DNA of 64,000 nucleotides from Chitinophaga deserti (GCF_003149455.1 NZ_QFFK01000006.1:186001-250000), one strand, 5' to 3'; shown: positions 25,734 to 35,353, counted from the first letter of the stretch. Program-made: numbers and translations. Notes: generated from the letters alone by a model not told the origin.

Positions 25734-28700
25734 ATGAAAGGTTTTTGGATCACCCTGCTGCTATGCCTGCAGGGGAGCGTTGCGCTGATGGCGCAGAGCG
25801 TCACATTGGCGGAAAAGAACGCATCACTGGAAACGATTTTCCGAAAGGTGCAGCAGCAAACCGGTATCAGTTTCGTGTATACGAAAACAGAACTGCAGAC
25901 CGCCAAACCAGTTACCCTGACAGTTACCAACGCACCGTTGGAAAAGGTACTGGATGTAAGCTTTGAAGATCAGCCCCTCACATGGGCACGCCAGGGAAAG
26001 TACATTGTGGTAAAGGCGGCCGTTGTCCGTAAACCCACAGCAGCACCGGCAGACAGTGAGATCACAGGCCGTGTAACTGATGCGAAGGGCCAGCCTGTTT
26101 CAGGAGCCATCGTAGTGGTGAAAGGCACACAGAATGCAGCTTATACCGACGACAAAGGCAACTTTACCCTCAATAATGTTCCCGATGATGCCGTACTCAT
26201 TGTACGTATGATGGGCTTCAAACAGAAAGAGGTGGAAGTGAAAGGACGTAAACTGAAGATCGAACTGGAAAGCGTATCCCAGCAGATCAATGAAGTAGTG
26301 GTAACCACTGGTCTTTTCACCCGTAAGAAAGAAAGCTTCACAGGCGCCACCGCAACCTTTACCGGGGAACAACTGAAAACTGTCGGTAACCAGGATGTGG
26401 TGAAATCCCTCCGTACCCTCGATCCGTCTTTCCAGGTAGTACCCAACAATACCCTCGGCTCCAACCCTAACGGCCGGCCTACTATTGAAGTACGCGGCCA
26501 GACCGGTATTTCCAGCTTCCAGTCGCAGCAGGGCATCGATCCCAACCAGCCACTCTTTATCCTCGACGGTTTTGAAGTAACACTGCAACAGGTAGTGGAT
26601 CTCGACATTAACCGCGTAGCCAGCATAACCCTCCTGAAAGATGCTGCCTCCACAGCTATCTACGGTGCCAAAGCTGCCAACGGCGTTGTGGTAATCGAAA
26701 CCATCAAACCGAAGCCCGGCCAGATGCGCCTTACCTATACCTCCGACCTTACTTTCGATACTCCGGACCTACGCGATTACAACCTGATGGATGCTGCAGA
26801 GAAACTGGAATTCGAACGCCTGGCAGGCCGTTACAACACTGTATTCTTCGGTCCTAACCTCCTGCAGCTGGATAGTATGTACAACCGCCGCAGGGCTGCC
26901 GTTGCCCGTGGGGTAAACACCTACTGGCTGAAGGCTCCGCTGCAGAACGCTTTCTCCCAGCGCCACAGCATTTATGCCGATGGGGGAGATGATGCCGTGC
27001 GTTATGGCATCGGCGCCAACTACCGCCGCAACCAGGGCGTAATGAAGGGCTCCGGCCGTAACACCTACGGTATCAACCTCGACCTCATTTACCGTAAAGG
27101 CAGGTTCAATATCTCCAACAAAGCATTCTTTACCGGTGTGAAATCCGAAGAATCGCCCTATGGCAGTTTCAGTGAATTCACGAAAGCCAATCCGTACTAC
27201 GAAATGTATGATGAGAATGGCCAGATCGGTAAGTATCTCGAATATACTTCGGACTCCTACCGGAATAACCACTATGTAACCAATCCCCTTTACAACTCTA
27301 CCCTGCGCAGTTATAACTGGGGCAAAGAGCAGACCCTCACCGATAACCTCGCTATCCAGTACAATATCCTGGATGGTATGCAGGCAGTGGCAGGTCTCAG
27401 CTTCACCGCATCCAATTCCGGAACCGAAGTGTTCACAGACCCCCGCCACAGTTCATTTGAAACCGTGACGATGGAAAAGAAAGGGAAGTATGTTTCTGGT
27501 GAAAACCGTACAACCTCCTGGCAAACCTACCTCGCCCTGAACTATGGTAAAGTGTTGAAAGGCGGCCACCAGGTTTCCATTAACCTGCGTGGAGATGCAA
27601 CGGAGCGCCAGTCGAAAGGCATCACCACCACGGTGCGTGGCTTCCCCTATGGCAGCAATGGTAACCCCGCATACGGTACCAGCTACGATATGGACAGTAA
27701 GCTGCCCGGGTATGTTGATATCGTATTCCGCTCCGCATCCGGTATCGCCAGTGCCAACTACAGCTTCCGTAACCGTTTCCTCATGGACGCATCGCTGCGG
27801 TACGATATTTCCACTTCCTTCGGTTCCAACCAGTATGCACACGCCTTCTGGTCGTTCGGCCTCGGCTGGAACCTCCACAACGAAGCATTCTTTCGGGATA
27901 TCACGTTCATCAACCGCCTGAAACTGTTCATCAATACCGGTACCAACAGTAACCAGAACTATGTGGGTATGGGTTCCACGTCGGTATATTCCTACGCAGG
28001 CCTGTACAACGTAGCCATGGGGCAGTCGCTCGACCTTGGTGCCATGGGTAACCCCGATCTGAAATGGCCTATCACCCGCAACGTGAACATGGGCTTCGAT
28101 GTATCGTTCCTCAAATCGCGTATCAATGCTACGGTGAACTACTTCACGAAAAAGACCACCGATATGGTAGTGCCACTGAGCATGCCGCCATCAACAGGTT
28201 TCAGCACCTTTAATACCAACCTCGGAGGTATGGATAACCAGGGCATTGAGATCACTGCGCGTGTTACACCCTGGGCTAATCCCCAGCGCCGTGCTGCATG
28301 GAACATCACCCTTAACGGGCTTTGGCAGAACAGTGAGTTCAACGGCCTTGGTAAAGCGCTCGAGCAGCAGAACAGTAAGTTCGCTTCCGACTCCGTGCTG
28401 GCAGTACAGTTCCAGCGTTACCGCGACGGTTACAGCCAGTACGATCTCTGGGCAGTACGTTCCCTCGGCATCGATCCCGGTACCGGCCGTGAAGTATTCC
28501 TGAAGAAAGACGGTACACGCACCTTCGCTTATGATCCGCAGGACATTGTTGTGGTTGGTAACTCCCGCCCCACTATGGAAGGCGTAGTCGGCACTAATCT
28601 CAACTACGAAGGCTTTAACATCGGCGTCTATTTCCGCTACCGTTTTGGCGGCCAGCAGATCAACACTGCCCTTTACAATAAGGTGGAAGATATCAAAGTG

Positions 28701-29042
28701 GAAGAGATGTATTACAACCTCGACCGCCGTGCGCTCTACGACCGTTGGGTGAAAGCCGGCGACGTTGCTCAATACCGTGGTTTCTCCGAAGTAGGGAAGA
28801 ACGGAACGGTTACCAATGTAAGCTCACGGTTTGTGCAGAAAGACGAAAACTTCACCGGTGAGTCTATCAGCTTCGGATATGAATTCAGTCAATCGAAATG
28901 GATTAAAAAACTGGGACTGGAAAACCTTCGTCTCAACGCTTACCTGAACGAGTTTGTACGCTGGTCTACCATCCGTGCAGAGAGAGGGATGGATTATCCC
29001 TTCACCCGCTCCGGTTCTCTTTCCATCAACGCCAGTTTCTAA
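25734..29042 (+). CDS. SusC/RagA family TonB-linked outer-membrane transporter with STN domain
   Basis: The 1102-residue outer-membrane pump. Order: signal peptide (1-22, ending ALMAQS), STN secretin/TonB short domain (about 24-95) for signalling to FecR, a carboxypeptidase-like regulatory domain (about 108-180, EITGRVTDAKGQPVSGAIVV), the plug (about 200-325) with the SusC signature AASTAIYGAKAANGVVVIE, then the 22-strand barrel ending in a terminal Phe. It works with the SusD lipoprotein encoded next as a hinged-lid import unit powered by TonB. The STN plus upstream sigma/FecR pair indicates that the substrate induces its own uptake. No carbohydrase is linked, so the substrate is not shown; peptides, metal complexes or other small molecules are possible. 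Confidence 0.95.
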   Translation: MKGFWITLLLCLQGSVALMAQSVTLAEKNASLETIFRKVQQQTGISFVYTKTELQTAKPVTLTVTNAPLEKVLDVSFEDQPLTWARQGKYIVVKAAVVRKPTAAPADSEITGRVTDAKGQPVSGAIVVVKGTQNAAYTDDKGNFTLNNVPDDAVLIVRMMGFKQKEVEVKGRKLKIELESVSQQINEVVVTTGLFTRKKESFTGATATFTGEQLKTVGNQDVVKSLRTLDPSFQVVPNNTLGSNPNGRPTIEVRGQTGISSFQSQQGIDPNQPLFILDGFEVTLQQVVDLDINRVASITLLKDAASTAIYGAKAANGVVVIETIKPKPGQMRLTYTSDLTFDTPDLRDYNLMDAAEKLEFERLAGRYNTVFFGPNLLQLDSMYNRRRAAVARGVNTYWLKAPLQNAFSQRHSIYADGGDDAVRYGIGANYRRNQGVMKGSGRNTYGINLDLIYRKGRFNISNKAFFTGVKSEESPYGSFSEFTKANPYYEMYDENGQIGKYLEYTSDSYRNNHYVTNPLYNSTLRSYNWGKEQTLTDNLAIQYNILDGMQAVAGLSFTASNSGTEVFTDPRHSSFETVTMEKKGKYVSGENRTTSWQTYLALNYGKVLKGGHQVSINLRGDATERQSKGITTTVRGFPYGSNGNPAYGTSYDMDSKLPGYVDIVFRSASGIASANYSFRNRFLMDASLRYDISTSFGSNQYAHAFWSFGLGWNLHNEAFFRDITFINRLKLFINTGTNSNQNYVGMGSTSVYSYAGLYNVAMGQSLDLGAMGNPDLKWPITRNVNMGFDVSFLKSRINATVNYFTKKTTDMVVPLSMPPSTGFSTFNTNLGGMDNQGIEITARVTPWANPQRRAAWNITLNGLWQNSEFNGLGKALEQQNSKFASDSVLAVQFQRYRDGYSQYDLWAVRSLGIDPGTGREVFLKKDGTRTFAYDPQDIVVVGNSRPTMEGVVGTNLNYEGFNIGVYFRYRFGGQQINTALYNKVEDIKVEEMYYNLDRRALYDRWVKAGDVAQYRGFSEVGKNGTVTNVSSRFVQKDENFTGESISFGYEFSQSKWIKKLGLENLRLNAYLNEFVRWSTIRAERGMDYPFTRSGSLSINASF

Positions 29043-29064
29043 TCCATTAAAAGCAACGTAAAAA

Positions 29065-30555
29065 ATGAAAAGCAATCTTCTCCGCATATATGCATTGGGC
29101 CTGCTCACTACCTTTTCGGCCTGTAAGAAGTGGGTGGATGTGCAGCCGAACGACCGGCTGCTGGAAGACCAGGTGTTTTCCGATCCTGACAACGTACGCG
29201 CCGCGCTGAATGGTATTTACAGCAATGTGGCCAAACCTGAATTCTACGGCAGAACCATGACGTTTACTGCCGTAGATGCATTGGCGCAACTGCATTCAGG
29301 TGCCCAGCTGAACGTAGCCGGAAGCCCTGAAGCCACTACCACCGGTACGCCGGCAAAGCCTTATACTGATTACTCCTTCCGTGATCCTGCGTTGATGGAT
29401 GGTATGAGCAGGTTATGGTCGCAGGCATACAGGACGGTGCTTAACATCAACCTGTTCCTCACTAACCTCGACAAATATCCCGGCGTGGTTCCTCAACAGG
29501 AAGAGAAGCTGTACCGGGGCGAAGTATATGCCCTGCGTGCCATGATCCACTTCGATCTGCTGCGCCTCTTCGGGCCGGTGTACGTAACGGATTCCGCCGC
29601 AGTGTCTATTCCTTACTATACCAAAGCACAACCTGGTGTAATGGCCCGCATCCCAGCCACACAGGTGATGGACAGCGTAATGCGCGATCTCAGTCAGGCG
29701 CTGGAACTGCTTGCTGCCGATCCCATCCTTACAGAAGGGAAAATGGACAGAACAGGGAACGACGGGCTGGACTACAGCCGCATGCGTAACCTCAAAATGA
29801 ACTATTACGCTGTGAAAGCGCTGGAAGCACGGATGTTATTGTACCGCAATAATAAAGCGGCAGCCTATGCAGCAGCTACCGCCCTTATTCCCCAGCTGGA
29901 GAAGGAGTTCCCCTGGTTTGATCCCGTGAAGGGACGATCGCCGGTAGACAGGTGCTTCAGCAGTGAAGTGATTTTTGCGCTGAACATCCCTAACCTGTAC
30001 GACTGGAGTCGCGATCTTTTCAGCGGTGCTACCCGGCGCGATGCGATGTTTACACCTAACAGTGCACGCCTCAACAGCACTTACGAGAATAACCTCCTGA
30101 CCGATTACCGTTTCGCCAGCAGCCTCGTTTACGGCTGGTGGGAAGTGCCCGGCGGCGGAGACATCGCTTTCAAAACCATGCGTAAATACAATAACCCCGA
30201 TGGTGATCAGGTGCAGTTCCGCTACAGGATGCCCATGCTGCGCAAGAGTGAACTGTATTACATCGCAGCAGAAACCGCTCCTAACGATACAGAAGGCTTT
30301 GACTGGCTCAACCAGGTACGCAGTCACAGAGGGCTGACCGTAGCGCCCAATACAACCGTACTGGCACAGGAAATACAGAAGGAATACGCGAAGGAGTTTT
30401 ATGGGGAAGGACAGCTTTTCTTCTACTACAAACGCACCAATACCGGCCGTATCCTGAAAGGCAGCACTACAGGTACCACATCTTCGAATTATCAGGCAAT
30501 GACGCCCGCGCAATATGTGATGCCCATTCCTGACGCAGAAATCATTTATCAATAA
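29065..30555 (+). CDS. SusD/RagB family surface lipoprotein
   Basis: A 496-residue surface lipoprotein that forms the lid and binding protein of the SusCD importer. Lipobox FSAC (Cys at about 19), the N-terminal family pattern KKWVDVQPNDRLLEDQVF, helical TPR-like repeats in the middle (LYRGEVYALRAMIHFDLLRLFG is the classic SusD signature), and the typical C-terminus (EYAKEFYGEGQLFFYYKRTNTG, then PIPDAEIIYQ). 22 bases from the susC stop, so the two are co-translated or nearly so. Confidence 0.96.
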   Translation: MKSNLLRIYALGLLTTFSACKKWVDVQPNDRLLEDQVFSDPDNVRAALNGIYSNVAKPEFYGRTMTFTAVDALAQLHSGAQLNVAGSPEATTTGTPAKPYTDYSFRDPALMDGMSRLWSQAYRTVLNINLFLTNLDKYPGVVPQQEEKLYRGEVYALRAMIHFDLLRLFGPVYVTDSAAVSIPYYTKAQPGVMARIPATQVMDSVMRDLSQALELLAADPILTEGKMDRTGNDGLDYSRMRNLKMNYYAVKALEARMLLYRNNKAAAYAAATALIPQLEKEFPWFDPVKGRSPVDRCFSSEVIFALNIPNLYDWSRDLFSGATRRDAMFTPNSARLNSTYENNLLTDYRFASSLVYGWWEVPGGGDIAFKTMRKYNNPDGDQVQFRYRMPMLRKSELYYIAAETAPNDTEGFDWLNQVRSHRGLTVAPNTTVLAQEIQKEYAKEFYGEGQLFFYYKRTNTGRILKGSTTGTTSSNYQAMTPAQYVMPIPDAEIIYQ

Positions 30556-30573
30556 TTGAAAACGAGTAAGGAC

Positions 30574-31338
30574 ATGAAAAAAATCCTCATCGCCATAACA
30601 GTTGTTGCATCCGGTATGCTCGCTTCCTGTAAGAAGGAAGCCCTGCTGACCTTCGACAGCTCCAGTACCATTTATTTTACACTTGCCAGGAATACTACGG
30701 AAGGCTCGGCTATCGACAGTACTTTCTATTCCTTCGTATACTCCAAGGACGATACCATGCGGTTGCCGATCCTCATCAGTGCCATGGGTAAAGCAGAAAC
30801 TTTCGACCGGCCTTTTACAATGGTAAAGGAAGATTCTGTGTCAATTGCTGTGGAAGGAACCGACTATAAAATCGGCCCCACCGTGATGCGCGCAGGCAGG
30901 CTGCACGATACGGTGTTCATTACCCTTTACCGCACACGTGAGCTGAAGGATAAAATCAAGTACATGCGCTTTAAAATGCTGCCCAACGAACATTTCCAGA
31001 CCGATATTCCTGACAGGAAGTTAAGCTCGGTGGCACGAACGGTTCCTTTTCACAAGTACCGCGTAATGTTCAATGATTTCGCGTCAAGGCCACCCATCTG
31101 GATCGATTCTTACCTCGGGCCTTATTCCATTAAGAAGACGCAGCTGATGACGGACCTGTTCAATTTTGATTTTGCGAACGATTGGCAGAAGCCTCCTTAT
31201 GGTCCCACTGCAAGCATCAATTTCGTGCTGGCAGGAGCATATGCCATGCAGCGCTATCTCAACGAAATGGAAGCCGATGGTACGCCAGTGCTGGAAGATG
31301 ATGGTACAAAAATGATCATGGGATCAGTGGTTCAATAA
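30574..31338 (+). CDS. DUF4843 lipoprotein
   Basis: A 254-residue lipoprotein (lipobox MLASC, Cys at about 17; start at ATG 30574 rather than the TTG at 30556). DUF4843 is a beta-rich family that recurs next to SusCD pairs; here the pattern is STIYFT, TFYSFVYSKDD, ADIPI-like middle strands and DTVFITLYRTREL. No catalytic motif is visible, so a substrate-binding or complex-building role at the cell surface is likely. It sits 18 bases after susD and 18 before the next gene. Confidence 0.86.
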   Translation: MKKILIAITVVASGMLASCKKEALLTFDSSSTIYFTLARNTTEGSAIDSTFYSFVYSKDDTMRLPILISAMGKAETFDRPFTMVKEDSVSIAVEGTDYKIGPTVMRAGRLHDTVFITLYRTRELKDKIKYMRFKMLPNEHFQTDIPDRKLSSVARTVPFHKYRVMFNDFASRPPIWIDSYLGPYSIKKTQLMTDLFNFDFANDWQKPPYGPTASINFVLAGAYAMQRYLNEMEADGTPVLEDDGTKMIMGSVVQ

Positions 31339-31355
31339 CCTTACAAGCAACATTT

Positions 31356-32867
31356 ATGAAAAGATATTCATTCCTTGCCGCTGCACTCACGCTTGTTTTT
31401 GCAGCCTGTATGAAAGACAAAGGGAATTACGATTATAACGAGATTAACGAAGCAACGATTACCAATATTCCGGGCACGGTAAGCGGTATTTTCGGTGATA
31501 CACTCACCTTGCGTCCCGAGCTGCATTTCACACAGGATGCCGGCGATGGTTCCGATACCACGCTCTATTCCCATAAATGGGTTATCTTCTTCGATAATAA
31601 AATCACCACTATTGCCAGTACCCGCGACTTTAACCAGCCGCTGAACAATATCAATACAGGCACTTACAGTGCGGCGTATATGGTGAAAGACAAGAAATCC
31701 GGTGTTACCTATCATAAGTATTTCACGCTGATCGTTACAACCGCAGCTTATGAAGGCTGGTTTGTACTGGGCAAATCCGGAGACTCTTCGCGCCTCGATT
31801 TCGTAGGGTTCGACGGTGTGAGCTACGATTCCAAAAGGATGTATACCGATGTGCTGGAACAATTCAATTCCGAATATCCGCGCCCCATCGGTAAACCCCT
31901 CGGCCTGCATACAGCATCCAAAAACAGGGATTATACTATCATGATCTCGACAGACAAGGGCTCCAACTCGCTGGACCGTAACACCCTCAAATGGGACCGT
32001 ACCAAGAATATTGCCTATCTGTGTTTCGGTACCGTACCGAAAGATTTTGCGCCTACCATGTTCTGGAGCGTATTTACCAATTACCACATGTACGATAAGG
32101 GCACTATTTACACCTATACTAACGCCACCCTGTTCAATATGGGTGCACCTGCGAATCAGCTGGCCAATGAGCCAAGGCCTTTCCGTGCATCGCCCTACTT
32201 TAACGTAGGCACCACCGCCGGGCTCAGTACCAGCCTCGTCATGTTTGATATGGATAAGAAGCGCTTCGCCAAGCAAATTATCCGTACACAGGGGGTAGAT
32301 GCCTATGCAGTCCCTTTCAATAATCCTTCCGGTGCGAAATTCGATTTCAATAATGTAGGGATGGACCTGGTGTGGATGAGCCGCAGCTACATCGGTTATA
32401 ATATTTTCTGCGTACTTAAAAACTCCGCCGGTGAATATTACTTTGCCCTGTTCAACGAAAGCTCCTCTGAACAGCTGATCTTCCAGAAAATGAATATCAG
32501 CGCACTGGATGCGAATTCCCTCATCGTTGCCGATCCGCAATGGTCTACCCTGTACTTCTCTTCAGGAAATAAGCTGTATGCCTATTATCCCGACGCGAAC
32601 CAGGAGCGGATGATCCAGGATTTCGGAGAAAAGATCACATACCTGTTTTTCCCTACCAATATCCCGTCTGCCAAAGTGTATGATGTTTTCCGTACTAAAT
32701 TGCTGGTATCCACATTCGATGCCAGCAAGCCGGAAACAGGCGGAAAGCTCCGCTTCTTCCAGACCTTTAACCAGGGTGCCCCCACACAGATCACACATGT
32801 GGAAACACTCACAGGATTTGGTGAAGTGGTAGGCGCACAGTTCAGAAGCCGCGCCGGAGGTTATTAA
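31356..32867 (+). CDS. PKD-like family lipoprotein
   Basis: A 503-residue lipoprotein (lipobox FAAC, Cys at about 19). The first 130 residues form an immunoglobulin/PKD-like domain (GNYDYNEINEATITNIPG and YSAAYMVKDKKSGVTYHKYF), a family that appears in this exact SusCD-DUF4843 position in many Bacteroidota. The remaining 370 residues are rich in aromatic strands and look like a beta-propeller (YLCFGTVPKDFAPTMFW, YLFFPTNIPSAKVYDVF); I do not see catalytic residues. Probably a surface-exposed binding component of the importer. Confidence 0.82.
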   Translation: MKRYSFLAAALTLVFAACMKDKGNYDYNEINEATITNIPGTVSGIFGDTLTLRPELHFTQDAGDGSDTTLYSHKWVIFFDNKITTIASTRDFNQPLNNINTGTYSAAYMVKDKKSGVTYHKYFTLIVTTAAYEGWFVLGKSGDSSRLDFVGFDGVSYDSKRMYTDVLEQFNSEYPRPIGKPLGLHTASKNRDYTIMISTDKGSNSLDRNTLKWDRTKNIAYLCFGTVPKDFAPTMFWSVFTNYHMYDKGTIYTYTNATLFNMGAPANQLANEPRPFRASPYFNVGTTAGLSTSLVMFDMDKKRFAKQIIRTQGVDAYAVPFNNPSGAKFDFNNVGMDLVWMSRSYIGYNIFCVLKNSAGEYYFALFNESSSEQLIFQKMNISALDANSLIVADPQWSTLYFSSGNKLYAYYPDANQERMIQDFGEKITYLFFPTNIPSAKVYDVFRTKLLVSTFDASKPETGGKLRFFQTFNQGAPTQITHVETLTGFGEVVGAQFRSRAGGY

Positions 32868-32902
32868 GCCAGTCAGTTACCAACCATTATAATACCCACG
32901 TT

Positions 32903-32930
32903 GGCGCAGGCAAATACGGCCTGCGCCTTT
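32903..32930 (+). terminator. hairpin between the PKD-like and TlpA-like genes
   Basis: Eight-base-pair stem GGCGCAGG/CCTGCGCC (32903-32910 with 32920-32927) with a nine-base loop and only three T after it. With a 77-base gap to the next gene it may be a partial terminator that lowers expression of the thioredoxin-like gene. Confidence 0.55.
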
Positions 32931-32944
32931 CATTCAAAACGCAC

Positions 32945-34306
32945 ATGAAAAAGTTATTGCTCATAGCCGCCATGGCGGTTTCGCTACAGGGCCTCGCCGC
33001 TGTGCCGCCCACAACCTACATTCAGGGTTCCGTTGATGCGAAGAACCTGCGTACCATGTACCTCTACCGCGTGGATGATGGTAACATGGAACAGTATGCT
33101 TCCGTTAAGGTATCGCCCGAGGGTACTTTTGCATTCGCAGTAGCCAATCCGGAAGAAGGTTTTTACTATGTAGCCACCAGCACAAATACGAATGCAGTCA
33201 TCCCGCACCGTATTTATGTGAAAGGCGCTGCTACCATTGAGATGGACATCAAAGGACAGAAGGCCGTTGTAAAAGGTGGCACTAAGGAAAACCAGCAACT
33301 TGCCAAATGGCAGGAGGTATATGATGATATTGCCATTCCTTCCTGGAGCGGCGTGCAGTACAGAGGTACCTATGAAGATTTCTTCCCCATCTTCGAATCC
33401 TTCATCCCTAAGTATGAAGCTTTCCGGAAATCATTGAAGACTACGGGTAACAAATCGTTTGACGCCTATATGCAGTTCCTTATGGAGAATGATGTGGACG
33501 CTGCTGCTGTCAACTTCCTTTTCATGCCCCGTTCCAAGCACCCGGAGAAATCACAGTACCCCGCGTATTACAATCAGATCATGCAAGGCAATAAGTATTC
33601 AAATACACAGATACTCCGCCTCGGAGATGGTGTTCGCCGCATGAGTGCTTATCTGCTCTACGGAAGCCTGCAGAAAGGAAAGGCTGCTGCAAATGAGCCT
33701 ATGGTTGATAACCTGCAGAACGATACCCTGAAAGGCATATTCCTCGTTAACGGCCTGGGCCGCTACCGCGATCAGCAGGCGCTTATCGATGGCATGGCGC
33801 CTTATCAGCACCTGCTGGTGACCGACTCGCTGAAAGCACGTTATGCAAGAGCAGTAGCATCACTGGCTACCTTTTCCAAAGGCACCAAAGCATTTAGCTT
33901 TTCTTACCCCGACATCAATGGTAAAGCCGTTTCGCTGGAAAGCCTGAAAGGGAAAGTAGTGCTGGTGGATATGTGGGCTACCTGGTGCGGGCCCTGCAAG
34001 CAGGAGATCCCTCATCTGAAGAAACTGGAAGAAGAACTGCACGGCACTGATATCCAGGTGGTGAGCATTTCGGTAGATAAAGATGCGGATAAACAGAAAT
34101 GGGAAGATTTTGTGAAGAAGGAGAACCTTACAGGCCTGCAGTTATTCGCCGGCTCTAAAGGGGATATGATGGATTACTACAAGATAAGCGGTATCCCGCG
34201 CTTCCTGGTGTTCGATAAGCAGGGGAAGATCGTGAGTGTGGATTCACCGAGGCCGTCTAACCCGGAACTGAAGAAACTGCTGCTGGCTACAGCAGCTGCG
34301 AAATAA
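32945..34306 (+). CDS. TlpA-family thioredoxin-like protein with DUF4369 domain
   Basis: A 453-residue exported thiol-disulfide protein. Signal peptide at 1-18 (ending GLAAVPP), an N-terminal DUF4369 domain (TYIQGSVDAKNLRTMYLYRV, about 24-125), a helical middle, and a C-terminal AhpC/TlpA thioredoxin domain with the redox motif WCGPC at 347-351 in LVDMWATWCGPCKQEIPHL and the cis-Pro in ISGIPRFLVF. It would reduce or shuffle disulfides in the periplasm. Being the last gene of the SusCD locus it may act on the imported substrate or on the surface lipoproteins; the link is inferred from position. A terminator follows. Confidence 0.9.
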   Translation: MKKLLLIAAMAVSLQGLAAVPPTTYIQGSVDAKNLRTMYLYRVDDGNMEQYASVKVSPEGTFAFAVANPEEGFYYVATSTNTNAVIPHRIYVKGAATIEMDIKGQKAVVKGGTKENQQLAKWQEVYDDIAIPSWSGVQYRGTYEDFFPIFESFIPKYEAFRKSLKTTGNKSFDAYMQFLMENDVDAAAVNFLFMPRSKHPEKSQYPAYYNQIMQGNKYSNTQILRLGDGVRRMSAYLLYGSLQKGKAAANEPMVDNLQNDTLKGIFLVNGLGRYRDQQALIDGMAPYQHLLVTDSLKARYARAVASLATFSKGTKAFSFSYPDINGKAVSLESLKGKVVLVDMWATWCGPCKQEIPHLKKLEEELHGTDIQVVSISVDKDADKQKWEDFVKKENLTGLQLFAGSKGDMMDYYKISGIPRFLVFDKQGKIVSVDSPRPSNPELKKLLLATAAAK

Positions 34307-34353
34307 ATACTCCATACGATAAGACAAAGATTCAGATTGAAATGACAGATACA

Positions 34354-34383
34354 GGCGGCGCCATTTTTGGCGCCGTTTTGTTT
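34354..34383 (+). terminator. Rho-independent terminator of the SusCD locus
   Basis: Seven-base-pair stem CGGCGCC/GGCGCCG (34356-34362 with 34369-34375), loop of six, then TTTTG. It lies 49 bases past the thioredoxin-like gene. Confidence 0.75.
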
Positions 34384-34479
34384 ATAGGCTATCCATACCG
34401 GGTATCCTTGTTTGAGCGCCGCAAATGAACTGAAAAGCCCCGGTTTTCATATTGATGTATAATTATATGGGAAGGCTGT

Positions 34480-34487
34480 TACTTTTG
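34480..34487 (+). promoter_or_regulatory. candidate -7 element upstream of array C
   Basis: TACTTTTG, exact TAnnTTTG match, 211 bases before the next start codon. If it is active, array C lies entirely inside the 5' leader of the lipoprotein gene. Confidence 0.4.
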
Positions 34488-34509
34488 CGGCCGGCAAATG
34501 CCTCCTAAA

Positions 34510-34618
34510 GGCAGTGGAAGGCAGTGTAGAGGCAGTCTACCCTAGGTGTAAAGGCAGTCTGGAGGCAGTGGAAAGGCAGTCCGGAGGTAGTAACACCGTA
34601 GTCTAAAGGCAGGAATCA
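34510..34618. repeat. 11-base-spaced direct array C (word GGCAGTctaaa)
   Basis: GGCAGT starts at 34510, 34520, 34531, 34553, 34564 and 34575, with GGTAGT at 34586, CGTAGT at 34597 and GGCAGG at 34608; the missing unit at 34542 reads CTAGGTGTAAA, still a 6/11 match to the consensus. All steps are 11 bases except the first, which is 10. All units point the same way. The gap 34307-34697 is otherwise without genes. Confidence 0.92.
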
Positions 34619-34697
34619 CCCGAACCCCGGATCGATAAAAACTGAAAATCCCCCAACCGGATACCCCGCAAGCATAAAATCCCAATATATAATCATC

Positions 34698-35234
34698 ATG
34701 AAACATCAATTTTCAGCATTTCCCTTACGCGGCATAACCTGGCTGCGGCAGCTCCCCCTTATTCTGGTACTTTTCTCGGCCGCCTGTTCCAAAAAAGGTG
34801 ATGCAGGCCCGGCAGGTAAAGACGGTAACGCTAATGTAACCGTGTACAATTTCGGGACACGCACTTTTACGTCCTCTCTTAATTTCACTGTGAACGTATC
34901 ACAGGGTAAAATGGATTCCAGCATGTTGCTGGTGTATTATAATCCTGAGGCGGAAGCGGCATCGGCATGGTACCCGGCACCCGGTGGTGGTTCCGGCGGA
35001 CAATACAATACACGTATATTAACTTTCCAGTCTGCTCCCGAACCTTCGCAGTATACGGTGGCTTTAAGAGTAGTAACGCCTGCGGGAGCAGTGTATGCAA
35101 CACCTTTAACCTTCCGGAAAACAAGGATCTTTATAGTGCCGGCCAATGTGGTGATCAACGGTGCGCGACAGGCGCCTCCTGTGGATCTGAACGATTACAG
35201 GGCAGTAGTAAAGTATTACGGCATTGAAGAGTAA
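34698..35234 (+). CDS. lipoprotein with short collagen-like start
   Basis: A 178-residue predicted lipoprotein; signal peptide ends in FSAAC (Cys at about 31). Directly after it comes a short Gly-x-y stretch (GDAGPAGKDGN), the collagen-like spacer often seen at the start of Bacteroidota surface lipoproteins. The rest is beta-rich (FTVNVSQGKMDSSMLLVYYN and YTVALRVVTPAGAVYATPL) with no recognised domain. Function unknown. The start at 34698 is the only ATG in frame with a good signal peptide. A long leader carrying array C may precede it. Confidence 0.75.
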   Translation: MKHQFSAFPLRGITWLRQLPLILVLFSAACSKKGDAGPAGKDGNANVTVYNFGTRTFTSSLNFTVNVSQGKMDSSMLLVYYNPEAEAASAWYPAPGGGSGGQYNTRILTFQSAPEPSQYTVALRVVTPAGAVYATPLTFRKTRIFIVPANVVINGARQAPPVDLNDYRAVVKYYGIEE

Positions 35235-35288
35235 GCGTACGGATAAAAAATACAACCTGCACACCAGTCAGATGGCGTGTAGAGGAAA

Positions 35289-35328
35289 GAAAACGGCCGG
35301 TCAGGATTTCACCCGGCCGGCCGTTTTC
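35289..35328. terminator. bidirectional terminator between the lipoprotein and threonine aldolase genes
   Basis: A twelve-base-pair stem (35289-35300 with 35317-35328, arms GAAAACGGCCGG/CCGGCCGTTTTC) lies between two converging genes and has A/T ends on both sides. Confidence 0.85.
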
Positions 35329-35353
35329 TATATCTATTATCCAACATTAGCTA

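Noticed and set aside
31368..32540. 390-codon open frame opposite the PKD-like gene
   Set aside because: Shadow frame within a clear lipoprotein gene in a well-ordered operon.
34510..34618. replication-origin iterons
   Set aside because: Word spacing fits iterons, but there is no initiator gene, no DnaA-box cluster, and similar arrays with other words occur at three more places in the window.
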